A stretch of 64,000 nt of DNA from Streptomyces spirodelae (GTDB taxonomy: Bacteria; Actinomycetota; Actinomycetes; Streptomycetales; Streptomycetaceae): the NCBI RefSeq assembly GCF_017676385.1, contig NZ_JAFFZN010000004.1:248001-312000 (forward strand), in the 5' to 3' direction. The position numbers were made by a program, and so were the translations under genes. The notes beneath the pieces are model-generated. The model did no database searches and was not told the DNA's origin. It worked only from the letters and a program-made list of their open reading frames with translations. Below are positions 1 to 9,032 of this stretch, piece by piece. Every line of letters begins with the position of its first letter. The first letter of the stretch is position 1.

Positions 1-607
1 CGTCGGGGGCTCAAGAGGGCCGCCGTCGCCGACTACGGACCGGAAGGCATGCCGCGCAACGCCGAGTGCCCCGGTCCGACCCGCGCTCCCGGCGCATCAG
101 GTACGGCAGACCGAACCTCCCGGCCGATGCCGGGACGCATGCCTCCAGCAGCAGTGCTCCCTTTGCGCCGAGCGTGGCGGGAAGCCATCGGGTAACCCAC
201 TGCTGCTCACCCATCCGGAGTACCGGCAGACGCCGGGCGCGTCCACACCACCGCCCGGCACAGGGGAACGCCCAGCGGAGCGAGGTGTCCCGCTCCCCGG
301 CCCCAGCCCGAGAAGCGGGGGCAGCGCGCTCAGCGGGGACCACCGCGTTTTGCGTCTCCTCCGACGCGTGCGCCCCCACCCGCGCGGCGTCACCGGGCCG
401 TGCCGCAGCGGGGGTTTGCGGGTGCCGTTGAGCACCGCTCCGCGCATTCTGGCCACAGGGCGTCGTTCTGCCGCCTCCACGCCCGGCCCGGCGGTGCACC
501 GGGATGCGGGACCGCCGGCGCCTGCGAGCAGTGCCGGCCCTGCGGAGGTACATGACCGGCGCGCGGCGCGAACACAGCATCGGACACGCCGAGCCAGGGA
601 GACGGAC
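1..607. other. No supported gene at left edge
   Basis: The open frames here on either strand read as Arg/Pro/Ala-rich shadow peptides and I recognise no domain in any of them. The last 25 bases hold the ribosome binding site of the site-2 protease (AGGGAG about 7 bases before the GTG at 608). The segment may contain the 3' end of a gene that begins outside the window, but nothing visible supports that. Confidence 0.4.
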
Positions 608-1750
608 GTGCGGGCAACTCTTCCACTGGGACGGATCGCCGGGGTGCGGATCGGCGTTCACTGGAGCGTCCTGCTTGTTTTCGCCCTCGTCGCATGGATC
701 CTGGCCAGGAGCCGCTTCCCGCAGGTCGATCCCGGCCGTGCCGAGGCACTGTACTGGGTGATCGCGCTGGGCACAGCCGTACTCTTCTTCAGCTCGCTCC
801 TCGCCCACGAACTGGCGCACGCGGTCGTTGCCCGACGCAACGACGTGCCGGTGGAGGACATCACGCTGTGGCTGCTGGGCGGTTTGGCACGGCTCAAGTC
901 CGAAGCGTCGCAGCCCGGAGCGGAACTGCGAATCGCGGGCGTCGGCCCCCTGGTCAGTCTCCTGCTCGGAGTGGGCTTCGGGCTCTGCTCCTGGCTCGTC
1001 CACCTCCTGGGTGCTCCCCGGCTCGTGGTGGAGGCGGTGGCGTGGCTGGCGGTCATCAACGTGCTGCTCGCCCTCTTCAACGCCATTCCCGCCGCGCCGC
1101 TGGACGGTGGCCGTCTGCTGCGGGCCGTCCTGTGGTGGCGTACCGGGGACCGGCTGCGGGCGGCGATCGGGGCCACCCTGGCCGGACGTGCGTTCGGCTG
1201 GCTGCTCATCGTCGGAGGGCTGCTGCTCTTTCTGGCGACCAGGGTCTTCGACGGGCTCTGGCTGGCGCTGATCGGCTGGTTCCTGCTCTCTGCCGCGACC
1301 GCGGAAGGCCGGCAGGCGCAGCTCCGCAGCACTCTGGCGGGAGTTCCCGTACGCAGGGCCATGACGGAACAGCCCGTCACGGTATCCGCCGAGCTGACCG
1401 TCTCGGGGTTCCTCTCGGACGCCAGGTACCGCTACCGGCACTCGGCCTTCCCCGTGGTGGACCCGGTGGGCGAGGCGGTCGGTCTGATGACTCTGGAGCG
1501 GGCTCAGCATGTCCGAACGGACCAGCGGGAAACGACCGAGGTCGGGGAGGTGATGCTGCCACTGGCAGAGGCCGTCACCGTAGCCCCGGACGACTTGCTC
1601 CCGGACCTGCTGCCCCGGATGGAGTCCGGCGCGGAGCACCGGGCGATCGTGCTGGACGGCGGCCGGGTCGTCGGCATCGTCGCGCCCAGCGACATCGCCC
1701 GGACGCTGAACTGGCTGATGCCCCCACAGCCGCGCTGGGGGAGCAGGTGA
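608..1750 (+). CDS. Site-2 protease (M50) with CBS domains
   Basis: This is an intramembrane zinc metalloprotease of 380 residues in the SpoIVFB/Rip3 class. The zinc-binding HELAH lies at residues 67-71 within a membrane segment, and the third-ligand motif LDGG is near residue 166. Several hydrophobic segments follow, then two CBS domains fill roughly the last 130 residues (starting near VRRAMTEQPVTVSAELTV). Proteases of this family cut membrane-anchored anti-sigma factors or similar regulators, and CBS domains usually bind adenylates. The GTG at 608 was chosen because an AGGGAG site precedes it and the product then begins with the family-typical RATLPLGRIAG stretch; the upstream extension is low-complexity. 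It converges on a universal stress protein gene, an association also seen around Rv2623-Rv2625c in Mycobacterium tuberculosis. The substrate is unknown. Confidence 0.9.
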   Translation: MRATLPLGRIAGVRIGVHWSVLLVFALVAWILARSRFPQVDPGRAEALYWVIALGTAVLFFSSLLAHELAHAVVARRNDVPVEDITLWLLGGLARLKSEASQPGAELRIAGVGPLVSLLLGVGFGLCSWLVHLLGAPRLVVEAVAWLAVINVLLALFNAIPAAPLDGGRLLRAVLWWRTGDRLRAAIGATLAGRAFGWLLIVGGLLLFLATRVFDGLWLALIGWFLLSAATAEGRQAQLRSTLAGVPVRRAMTEQPVTVSAELTVSGFLSDARYRYRHSAFPVVDPVGEAVGLMTLERAQHVRTDQRETTEVGEVMLPLAEAVTVAPDDLLPDLLPRMESGAEHRAIVLDGGRVVGIVAPSDIARTLNWLMPPQPRWGSR

Positions 1751-1975
1751 CGGGCCGGACGTCTGGTGATCCATCCCTCCCATTTCCCGGTGCTTCCCGG
1801 TGTCCTCAAGCGCAGGCCGATCGGGTGGCGGCACCAGCTCTCCTCATCCACTGCGCGCAGGTGACTGCGCAGCGTGACACAGGTCGCGGGGGAGCGGCCC
1901 CAGCGTGGCTCCTGCGGCGGTTCACGCCCGCGCCAGCGGCCTCGCACCGGGGGCCGGTGGCCGGCGAGCCGCCGG

Positions 1976-2845
1976 TCAGCGATGGGGCACGACGGCGACA
2001 GGACAGGCCGCCTGGTGCAGTGCCGTGTGGCTGACCCGGCCCAGCTGCAAGCCGAACTGGCCCTCTCGCCGCGTGGCGCCGACAACCAGCAGATCCGCCT
2101 CGGACGAGGGCCCGAGGAGAACCCGGTGGGCCGGCCCTTCCACGGACGCACGTCGCACAGGCACCGTCGGGTGCTCCGGCGTCGTCGCCTCCAGTACCTC
2201 GTCCAGGACGCCGACCGCCTGATCCCCGTATGTTCTTGCGCCGGAGTCCAGTGCGCCCAGAGAGTCCGTGGGGTGCTGAGGACTGCGCCAGGCCCGCACG
2301 GCCACCAGTTCGCACCCGCGGGCTTCGGCCTCACGCAGGGCGAAGCGCACAGCAGTGGCGCCCTCGTCCGCCTCTCCCACACCGACGACGACCCTGTGGC
2401 CCATGCCCCGGATGTTGGACTGCTCACCGCGTGTGACGACGACCGGGCAGTGGGCGCGCCCCGCGACCGCCAGGCTCACCGAGCCCAGCAAGCGCTCTTT
2501 GACTCTTCCGCGTCCTGAGGAGCCGCACACGACCGCGGACGCCTCCCGCGATTCCTCGACGAGCGCGGTGGCCGCCTCATCCGCCACGGTCACCGCACTG
2601 ACCTGCAAGTCCGCGGAGAGTTGCTGGGCACGCTGCTTCGAGGAGGCGATGATGTGCTGCGCCGCGACCTCCTCAGCCGGTCGTTCAGTGGTGAACGAAG
2701 GCAGCGCGCCCTCGTAGCGCTCCCACAGCGACGCGTAGACGATGCGCAGCGGCAGCCGGCGCCGTGTCGCCTCTTCCACCGCCCAGTCCAGGGCAGTCAG
2801 GCTGCCGTCCGATCCATCGACGCCCACCACCAGCGGACCCTTCAT
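1976..2845 (-). CDS. Universal stress protein, two UspA domains
   Basis: The 289-residue product has two tandem UspA domains. The first begins MKGPLVVGVDGSDGS and keeps the ATP-binding signature G-x2-G-x9-G-S (GSSGRGRVKERLLGS). The second begins near HRVVVGVGEADEG and has a degenerate signature (GATRREGQFGLQLGR), so it may not bind nucleotide. The ATG at 2845 was preferred over a GTG 36 bases upstream because it starts exactly at the domain and has GAGAGTGAGGG before it. Tandem UspA proteins are cytoplasmic and rise in hypoxia or stationary phase in actinobacteria. It is convergent with the site-2 protease and divergent from the sigma/CAP gene. I saw no DosR-type box. Confidence 0.9.
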   Translation of the reverse strand: MKGPLVVGVDGSDGSLTALDWAVEEATRRRLPLRIVYASLWERYEGALPSFTTERPAEEVAAQHIIASSKQRAQQLSADLQVSAVTVADEAATALVEESREASAVVCGSSGRGRVKERLLGSVSLAVAGRAHCPVVVTRGEQSNIRGMGHRVVVGVGEADEGATAVRFALREAEARGCELVAVRAWRSPQHPTDSLGALDSGARTYGDQAVGVLDEVLEATTPEHPTVPVRRASVEGPAHRVLLGPSSEADLLVVGATRREGQFGLQLGRVSHTALHQAACPVAVVPHR

Positions 2846-3102
2846 GTCCCTCACTCTCCTCACCGGATGCCGGGCGGACACCGGCTCGCCGTCGTCCCCT
2901 CATCCACCATCCCCCGCCGTCTGCGTCTCGGCATGTCAAAGGCCGGAGGCTCCGCGCTCTCCGACAGATCCGCGAAGGCGGTCCGGCAGGTGCTTCCACC
3001 GGATATCTGCCTGCCCGCCGAAGGAAGGCAGCCGATCCGCACACCCCTTCGAGCCCTACCGGCCGCCCCCGGGCCGTACGGAGCCGGGAGCCGTTTTCTG
3101 TT

Positions 3103-4812
3103 ATGACGGCCCCCGGCCCGAAGTCTCCTCTTGTGTCGGACAGAGAATGTCGTGACTCGGAAGGGAAGTGGACGGGCGTGGCAGCGACAGGGGAAGCCGA
3201 CCGTGCGGTGGTCGAGGCGGCACAGCGCGGTGTGGTGTGGGCACAGGATGAGCTGGTCAGCTCTCATCTGCCCCTGGTGTACAACATCGTCGGCCGGGCG
3301 CTGAACGGGCATGCCGACGTCGATGACGTCGTACAGGAGACGATGCTCCGTGCGCTGCGCGGTCTCGGCTCGCTGAAGGACCCGCTCGGCTTCCGGTCCT
3401 GGCTGGTGGCCATCACGATGAACCAGGTCCGCACCTACTGGTCCGCGCAGCAAGCCGCACCGGCCGATCTCGGTCTGCACGACGCCCACGAGGTGGCCGA
3501 TCCCGGCGCGGACTTCGTGGATCTGACGATCGTCCGTCTCGGACTGGAAGGCCAACGGCGAGAGGTGGCGCAGGCCACCCGCTGGCTCGACACCGACGAC
3601 CGTGCGCTCCTGTCGCTGTGGTGGCTGGAGGCCGCGGGCGAGCTGAGCCGGGCGGAGGTGGCCGCCGCTCTGGAACTGTCGCCGCAGCACACGGGGGTGC
3701 GTGTGCAGCGGATGAAGGCGCAGTTGGAGACCGCCCGCCTGGTGGTGCGTGCGCTGTCCGCCGTACCGCCGTGTGCTCGCCTCGACCAGGTGACGGACAA
3801 CTGGGACGGGCGCCCCTCTGCGCTGTGGCGCAAGCGCATCGCACGGCACGTCCGTGAGTGCGGCGTGTGCTCGGGATACCAGGTCGGGCTGGTACCCGCT
3901 GAAGGGCTGCTGGTGGGCCTGGGCCTGGTGCCCGTGGGTGCTGCGCTGACCGGCGCAGGGATTGTGGCCTCCCTCTACGGCGCTGCGGACCCCGTCGCGT
4001 TCTCGGCGTTCAGCGCCTCCGGCGACACGGCCACGCTCTCCGGGCACGGCGCCGGCTCCGCCGCACAGCTGGCGGTGGTCGGCACCGGCTCGCACAGTCG
4101 GCGCCGCCGCCGCGAACGAGAACGTATACGCAGGCGACGCCGGACCACCGGGCTGGCCGCCGCGATCGCCACGCTGCTCGCGAGCGGAACCATCGGGGTC
4201 ATGAACGGGCTGACGCCGGACGAGGACGGGCACCGGGACACGACGCGGTCCGCGGCCGACCCCGAATCCGCGACATCCTCTTCGCCGCCGGCCTCGACCG
4301 CGCCGTCGCCGGAGAAGTCCCACTCACCCCGGCCGCGTGAGACGCACAAGAAGCCGAAGCCCAAGCCCAGGCCGACTCCGCCGAAGACGAAGAAGGCTCC
4401 GCCCCGCCCCGAGCGGACACCCACGCCGACCGTCGAACGGGCCGATACGCCCGTCGGGCAGGTCCTGGCGCTTGCCAACGCGGAGCGGGCCAAGGCGGGG
4501 TGCCGCCCCTTGAAGTCCGACGACCGCCTCACCCGTGCCGCGCAGCTGCACAGTGAGGACATGTCGGCGAACAACTACTTCGACCACACGAGCCAGGACG
4601 GCCGCAGCTTCAGCGACCGGGCCAAGGCCCAGGGATACCGGACACCCGGGGCCGAGAACATCGCCCGGGGACAGGCATCACCCGAGGACGTGATGGCAGC
4701 GTGGATGAAATCGGAGGGCCACCGTGCCAACATACTCAACTGCGACCTGACCACCATGGGTCTCGGACTGGCCGAGGGCGATCGGACCTGGACCCAGCTG
4801 TTCGGCTTCTGA
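3103..4812 (+). CDS. Sigma-70 family factor fused to extracellular CAP domain
   Basis: The 569-residue product has four parts. Sigma region 2 lies at about residues 45-115 (HADVDDVVQETMLRALRGL). Region 4 follows at about 165-215 (LSRAEVAAALELSPQHTGVRVQRMK). A zinc anti-sigma-like HVRECGVC motif (H-x3-C-x2-C) is near 247. After a basic stretch there is one membrane segment (about 350-368), a Pro/Lys/Ser-rich linker, and a C-terminal CAP/SCP domain (about 451-569) with FDHTSQDG, GENIA and GHRANIL motifs. The topology predicts a cytoplasmic sigma module tethered to an outer CAP domain. The ATG at 3103 lacks a good ribosome site; GTG at 3178 is an alternative that still keeps every domain. The frame is open throughout, so the fusion is not a sequencing join visible here. 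Function is unknown; surface sensing coupled to transcription is an inference. Confidence 0.85.
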   Translation: MTAPGPKSPLVSDRECRDSEGKWTGVAATGEADRAVVEAAQRGVVWAQDELVSSHLPLVYNIVGRALNGHADVDDVVQETMLRALRGLGSLKDPLGFRSWLVAITMNQVRTYWSAQQAAPADLGLHDAHEVADPGADFVDLTIVRLGLEGQRREVAQATRWLDTDDRALLSLWWLEAAGELSRAEVAAALELSPQHTGVRVQRMKAQLETARLVVRALSAVPPCARLDQVTDNWDGRPSALWRKRIARHVRECGVCSGYQVGLVPAEGLLVGLGLVPVGAALTGAGIVASLYGAADPVAFSAFSASGDTATLSGHGAGSAAQLAVVGTGSHSRRRRRERERIRRRRRTTGLAAAIATLLASGTIGVMNGLTPDEDGHRDTTRSAADPESATSSSPPASTAPSPEKSHSPRPRETHKKPKPKPRPTPPKTKKAPPRPERTPTPTVERADTPVGQVLALANAERAKAGCRPLKSDDRLTRAAQLHSEDMSANNYFDHTSQDGRSFSDRAKAQGYRTPGAENIARGQASPEDVMAAWMKSEGHRANILNCDLTTMGLGLAEGDRTWTQLFGF

Positions 4813-4827
4813 GCTGTAAGGCGGCGC

Positions 4828-5481
4828 TCACTGTCGGCCGGCACCGGCCGCTGCACCGGCACCGGCACCGGCCCCTGGGCCGGGGCGCGCGGAGTGGTCA
4901 CCACCGGAGCCGTAGCGTTCGGCGCGCAGCAGCTTGCGGTGGCGGCTGCGGCGGACGGCGGTGACGAGGACGATGACGGCGCAGACGATGACCCCGAGAA
5001 CGGGGAGAGCGATGGCCAACATCAGCCAGCCCGTAAACGTGACAAGCCCTTCGGGCTCCCCGAAGGCGTAGCGGGAGAGTGCTTGGGACGAGCAGGTGAC
5101 CGAGTAGTCGCCTGCTCGCGGCACATCGATGGTGTAGAGCGCCGTCCAGCTCTCGTCACGGGTGAGGAACACCTCGAGTCCCGGATCGGTGAGGCTCGGG
5201 GAGCCCGGACCGGTGATGTCGCACTCCGGGCCAGGCGACCGGCCCGGGTACTTGACCCAGATCGTCTTCTCGCTCTCCGGCTCGAGCCGCAGGGTGACGG
5301 TGTCGCCGTTGGCGAACTGGTTGTGGGTGTCCACCGCGTCGATCGCATCGTTGAACCGGTACACACCGAGGGCGGCGCCCAGAGTGATCAGTACGACGGC
5401 GATCGCGGCCGCCGTCACATACCAGTGACGGCCGGGCCGCAGTTCGTTCGCCGGTATCCGCGGTGGTGGGAAGGGCTGCAT
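4828..5481 (-). CDS. Two-TM membrane protein, unknown function
   Basis: This 217-residue protein has a short Pro-rich cytoplasmic start, a first membrane segment (about residues 20-43) and an outer domain of about 105 residues with two cysteines (PECDITG and VTCSSQ) that could pair. A second membrane segment lies at about 151-174, followed by a basic tail ending in a Gly/Ala repeat. It resembles widespread Streptomyces hypothetical membrane proteins. It converges on the sigma/CAP gene with a 15-base gap, so the two may share a terminator region. The Gly/Ala tail is encoded by a GGCACC-type repeat near 4850-4885. No catalytic motif is visible. Confidence 0.8.
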   Translation of the reverse strand: MQPFPPPRIPANELRPGRHWYVTAAAIAVVLITLGAALGVYRFNDAIDAVDTHNQFANGDTVTLRLEPESEKTIWVKYPGRSPGPECDITGPGSPSLTDPGLEVFLTRDESWTALYTIDVPRAGDYSVTCSSQALSRYAFGEPEGLVTFTGWLMLAIALPVLGVIVCAVIVLVTAVRRSRHRKLLRAERYGSGGDHSARPGPGAGAGAGAAAGAGRQ

Positions 5482-5945
5482 CGGCCAATCCTAGACCGCC
5501 CTCGCTGCGCGGCCGGCGCGGCCGTTGGAACCGTGCGCGGCCTTCACCGGCGACAGCCTGGGCGGCCTGGTGCGCCCACGACCTCGCCGTGCTCGCCTGC
5601 CCATGACGAAGCGCTGCCTCCAGGTGCCGGTGCGTTTGGAGCGGGGTCCGCTCGAGCCCTCTCGTGACCATGAGCCTCGGCCAGGCCCCACGCGTGGAAC
5701 CTGGTCCACCCCGGTCGGCGAGGCCGCGACCTGCGAGTTCGCTTCCCTCTTCTCCGCCGCCTGCGCGGAGTCGAGCACCGCACGGGACAGGACGAGCACC
5801 CGCAAAGACGCCACCGTCGCGGCGCCACTGAATGGAGTGGGCCGCACGAATGTGGGCGCAGCTTGCACCAACCATTGACACCCCTGACCGGTGACATTAG
5901 TTTCCCTCCCATTCATCGAACATATGACCCGCTCATCGGGTCGGC
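5482..5945. other. Intergenic stretch without a supported gene
   Basis: This 464-base gap has open frames on both strands but none with a recognisable domain, and their composition looks like shadow reading. Its right end holds a well-formed promoter at 5875-5903 for the IclR gene. I see nothing else that I can support. Confidence 0.5.
5875..5903 (+). promoter_or_regulatory. Predicted principal-sigma promoter of the uronate regulator
   Basis: A TTGACA hexamer at 5875-5880 is followed after 17 bases by TAGTTT at 5898-5903. This matches the consensus for housekeeping sigma factors of actinomycetes. Transcription would begin about 35-40 bases before the IclR start. The region just downstream (5905-5935) contains a CATATG core and could hold an autoregulatory IclR site, but I cannot define its limits. 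Confidence 0.6.
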
Positions 5946-6785
5946 ATGGGGGTGGAAATGAGTGAGGAGCACCATCAGTCGGGATCCGCTGATCTGGGTC
6001 GCCGGCCGGGGACGCTCGAGCGCGGACTCGCGATCCTGGAACTCCTGGGCACCGAGCGTTCGCTGAGCGCGGCGCAGGTCGCGGAGCGGCTGGATCTCTC
6101 CCGCAGCGCCACGTACCGGATCCTCGGAACGCTGCGGCAACGCGGCTATGTGGACTGGGACGGCAACGCGGACGACATCGTGCTCGGGCAGCGCACCGTC
6201 ACCCTCGGTATGGCCGCACTGAGCGGCTTCGATCCGTTCCTGGCGGCGCAGGCACACCTGCGGGATCTGTCACGGGAGTTGTCCGAGGCCGCGCTCATGG
6301 CCGTACGTGACGGCGACCAGATGGTGTACATCGCGCACGAGGACGTCACCGACCACTCCATCGCGGTCCGCAGGCTGCTGGGAGTGCGCCGTGACCTCCA
6401 CAGCACCTCGCTGGGTAAGGCGTATCTGGCCGCTCTGCCGCTCGACGAGGCCGACGCTCTGGTCGACCGGATTCCCTTGCCCGCCTACACCCCGACCACG
6501 CTCACCGACCCGGCTCGGCTGCGCGCGGAGCTGGACGAGACCCGCGCCCGGGGGTTCTCGATCGACGACAGCGAGAACGAGCCCGACGTGCTGTGCTTCG
6601 GGGCGCCGATCCGTGACGAGCGCGGGTGGCCACTGTGTGCGATCAGCGTTGCCGGTCCGCGGGAGCGGATGCTCGGCAAACAGGACATGGCAGCTCAGCG
6701 CGTTGCTGAGGTGGCACTGGCGATATCCCGCCGGCTGGGCTTCGTGGGACAAGCCAATGCCGTTGATTTCGGAGGTAGTTCCTGA
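5946..6785 (+). CDS. IclR-family transcriptional regulator
   Basis: The 279-residue product has the IclR architecture. An N-terminal winged helix occupies about residues 20-85 (LSAAQVAERLDLSRSATYRILGTLRQRGYV), and a C-terminal GAF-like effector domain follows (for example LHSTSLGKAYLAAL and the closing ISVAGPRERM region). IclR proteins sense small organic acids; KdgR and related members control pectin and uronate genes, which fits the downstream kduI and kduD. ATG at 5946 and ATG at 5958 are both possible starts. It is transcribed in the same direction as the transporter, whose start lies 1 base after its stop codon, so it is probably part of the operon. The effector is inferred to be a keto-deoxy-uronate intermediate. 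Confidence 0.9.
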   Translation: MGVEMSEEHHQSGSADLGRRPGTLERGLAILELLGTERSLSAAQVAERLDLSRSATYRILGTLRQRGYVDWDGNADDIVLGQRTVTLGMAALSGFDPFLAAQAHLRDLSRELSEAALMAVRDGDQMVYIAHEDVTDHSIAVRRLLGVRRDLHSTSLGKAYLAALPLDEADALVDRIPLPAYTPTTLTDPARLRAELDETRARGFSIDDSENEPDVLCFGAPIRDERGWPLCAISVAGPRERMLGKQDMAAQRVAEVALAISRRLGFVGQANAVDFGGSS

Positions 6786-6786
6786 C

Positions 6787-8070
6787 ATGAGATCTCCACG
6801 CATATCGCTCACGGTCGCCTCCGCAGCGATCGTCCTCCTCGCCTCCTGTGCGCCCGGCAGCAGTTCGGACGGCAGCAAGACCAAGCAGGCCGACGACAAG
6901 AAGCTGACGTACCTCTACTTCACCGACGGCCCGGACGAGCAGGCGACCCGCGACCTGATCGACCAGTTCGAGAAGAAGACCGGCGCCAAGGTCAATCTGC
7001 AGATCGTCCCCTTCGACAACCTCGAACAGCGGCTGCAGGCACGGCTGTCGGGGAACAACGCGCCGGACGTGGCCCGGCTGACCGACATCACCCCCTTCCG
7101 CGCAGATCTCCTCGACCTGAACAAGTTCCAGAAAGGCGCCCTGGGCGGGAAGTTCCTCAAAGGCGCCGATGCCTACGTCACGGGGAAGGGCGGCGAACTG
7201 CTCGCCGTGCCCAGCGACCTCACGATGAACGGCCCGCTGATCAACGTCGACCAGTTCAAAAAGGCCGGCGTGCCCCTCCCGGACCCGAAGAAACCCTGGA
7301 ACTGGGACGAGATGGTCAAGGACGCCAAGAAGGTACAGGCCGCGAACAAGACCCAGAACGCCATTGCCATGGACGTCTCCGGGCACCGCTTCTCGACCAT
7401 GCTCAGCCAGTACGGCACCGACTTCTTCGACAAGACAGGTAAGAAGCCGGCGATGGACACGGGGAAGGCGACAGCTGCGGTGAAGCGTTTCGCCGAACTC
7501 AATGCCTCCGGGACGATGCCCAAGGACCTGTGGCTGCAGGCCGGCACGAAATACAAGGCCGCCAACGAGATCTTCCTCGCTCAGCAGACCCCGGTGTACC
7601 TCAGCGGCAACTGGCAGGTCAGCGCATTCGCCAAGGGCGCCAAGTTCAGCTGGGCCGCCGCACCGAACCCCTGCCGGAAGACGTGCGGCGGTTTCCCGGG
7701 CGGCAAGTTCATGGCCTCGTTCAAGCAGAGCAAGCACCAGAAGCTGGCCGCGGAGTTCATCGCCTTCATGAATTCCGAGAAGTCCCAGGAGAAGCTGGCC
7801 AAGGAGGCGAACTTCCTGCCCACTCGCAAGGATCTGATCTCCTCCGGAGTGAAGTATCCGGTGCGCGACGCCGACATGCAGACCTTCCTCGACGACGTGA
7901 AGCGCACCCCGCAGGCGGCCTACGGCAGCGCCTACAGCCCGGCCTTCGGTGCCACCGCCGACGCGTCCGTCAAGGAACTGGCCAAGGTGCTCGCCGGCGA
8001 CAGCTCACCCAAGGAGGCGGTCGAGGCGATCCGGGCGGCAGCACAAAAGGCGCTCAAGGACGCCCAGTGA
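6787..8070 (+). CDS. Sugar ABC transporter solute-binding lipoprotein
   Basis: This 427-residue extracellular solute-binding protein belongs to family 1 (MalE/UgpB type). The signal peptide ends in a lipobox, LLASC, so the mature protein should be anchored through its cysteine near residue 20. The body has the usual family motifs, including LTYLYFTDGPDEQATRDL near the start and LSGNWQVSAF in the C-terminal lobe. The ATG at 6787 follows a GGAGG at 6771-6775. Two permease genes follow with 4-base overlaps. The uronate-catabolic genes downstream suggest that the ligand is an unsaturated or acidic oligosaccharide; that is inference, not visible in the sequence. Confidence 0.9.
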   Translation: MRSPRISLTVASAAIVLLASCAPGSSSDGSKTKQADDKKLTYLYFTDGPDEQATRDLIDQFEKKTGAKVNLQIVPFDNLEQRLQARLSGNNAPDVARLTDITPFRADLLDLNKFQKGALGGKFLKGADAYVTGKGGELLAVPSDLTMNGPLINVDQFKKAGVPLPDPKKPWNWDEMVKDAKKVQAANKTQNAIAMDVSGHRFSTMLSQYGTDFFDKTGKKPAMDTGKATAAVKRFAELNASGTMPKDLWLQAGTKYKAANEIFLAQQTPVYLSGNWQVSAFAKGAKFSWAAAPNPCRKTCGGFPGGKFMASFKQSKHQKLAAEFIAFMNSEKSQEKLAKEANFLPTRKDLISSGVKYPVRDADMQTFLDDVKRTPQAAYGSAYSPAFGATADASVKELAKVLAGDSSPKEAVEAIRAAAQKALKDAQ

Positions 8071-9032
8071 CCTCGACGGCCCGTATGGCGCCCCGGCGCA
8101 CGGTCGGCCCCGCCGTGCCGCAGTCGGGCCACCGCAAGTCCGTCAACCGCCGCAGGTCCGTCAAGCCGTGGAACCAGCGGGTGGCGCCCTATCTGTTCGT
8201 CCTGCCCAACATGCTGATCTTCGGTCTGTTCGTCATCTATCCGGCGATCAACAACTTCAACATCAGCATGTACGACAGCGGCAACGGGCGGGACTTCACC
8301 TACGTCGGCGGCGGCAACTACCAGGGGATGCTCAGCGAGGCCGAGTTCTGGAGCGCGGCTCGGCACACCGTGGTCTTCGCCGTGTTCTTCGTGACGCTCA
8401 CCACCGTCGTGTCGATCGGACTCGCCCTGCTGCTCAACCAGAGGATCAAGGGTCGGGCCTTCTTCCGCACCGTGTTCTTCCTCCCGGTCGTGATATCGCC
8501 GGTCGTGGTGGGGCTGATCTGGGGGTGGATCTTCGAGCGGAAGAACGGGCTGCTCAACTCGCTGCTCGGCGCCGCCGGTCTGGGCCAGCCCGGCTGGCTC
8601 GTGAACAGCACCCTGGCCATGGCTGTGGTGATCTTCGTCGGCCTCTGGCTGCACGTCGGCTTCTACGTCCTCATCGTCCTGGCCGGCTTGCAGGGCATCG
8701 ACTCCACCTATTACGAAGCCGCCCGGATGGACGGCGCCTCGGGCTGGCAGCAGTTGCGGCTCATCACGCTGCCGCTGCTGCGGCCGACCACGATGGTCGT
8801 GGTCATTCTCAGCCTCATCAACGGGTTCCAGGCGTTCGACTACATCTGGACGCTCACCGGCGGCGGCCCGGTCGGCGGGACCACGCTCATGGTCCAGTAC
8901 ATCTACGAGCACGCCTTCCAGTCTCCCGTCCAGTACGGCAGCGCGGCGGCAGCGGCCGTGGTCCTCTTCTGCGCAGTGTTCGCGCTGACGGTGATCAACT
9001 ACCTCTACAACCAGCGGAAGGAGTCAGCATGA
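8067..9032 (+). CDS. Sugar ABC transporter permease (MalF type)
   Basis: This 321-residue inner-membrane permease has six predicted membrane segments. The binding-protein-dependent transport signature is EAARMDGASGWQQLRLITLPLLRP, the cytoplasmic loop that contacts the ATPase. The GTG start at 8067 overlaps the previous stop in a GTGA arrangement, indicating translational coupling; ATG at 8085 is an alternative. The N-terminal 35 residues are basic and cytoplasmic. It works as a heterodimer with the next gene. No ATPase gene is present in the operon, as is common in Streptomyces sugar importers served by the shared ATPase MsiK. Confidence 0.92.
   Translation: MTSTARMAPRRTVGPAVPQSGHRKSVNRRRSVKPWNQRVAPYLFVLPNMLIFGLFVIYPAINNFNISMYDSGNGRDFTYVGGGNYQGMLSEAEFWSAARHTVVFAVFFVTLTTVVSIGLALLLNQRIKGRAFFRTVFFLPVVISPVVVGLIWGWIFERKNGLLNSLLGAAGLGQPGWLVNSTLAMAVVIFVGLWLHVGFYVLIVLAGLQGIDSTYYEAARMDGASGWQQLRLITLPLLRPTTMVVVILSLINGFQAFDYIWTLTGGGPVGGTTLMVQYIYEHAFQSPVQYGSAAAAAVVLFCAVFALTVINYLYNQRKESA

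Noticed and set aside
11..1834. A 607-codon minus-strand frame across the site-2 protease
   Set aside because: The plus-strand frame contains HELAH, LDGG and CBS motifs; the minus frame is Arg/Gln/Pro-rich with no recognisable feature.
5491..5916. Open frames on both strands before the IclR gene
   Set aside because: Neither strand shows a domain or a ribosome site, and the region holds the IclR promoter.
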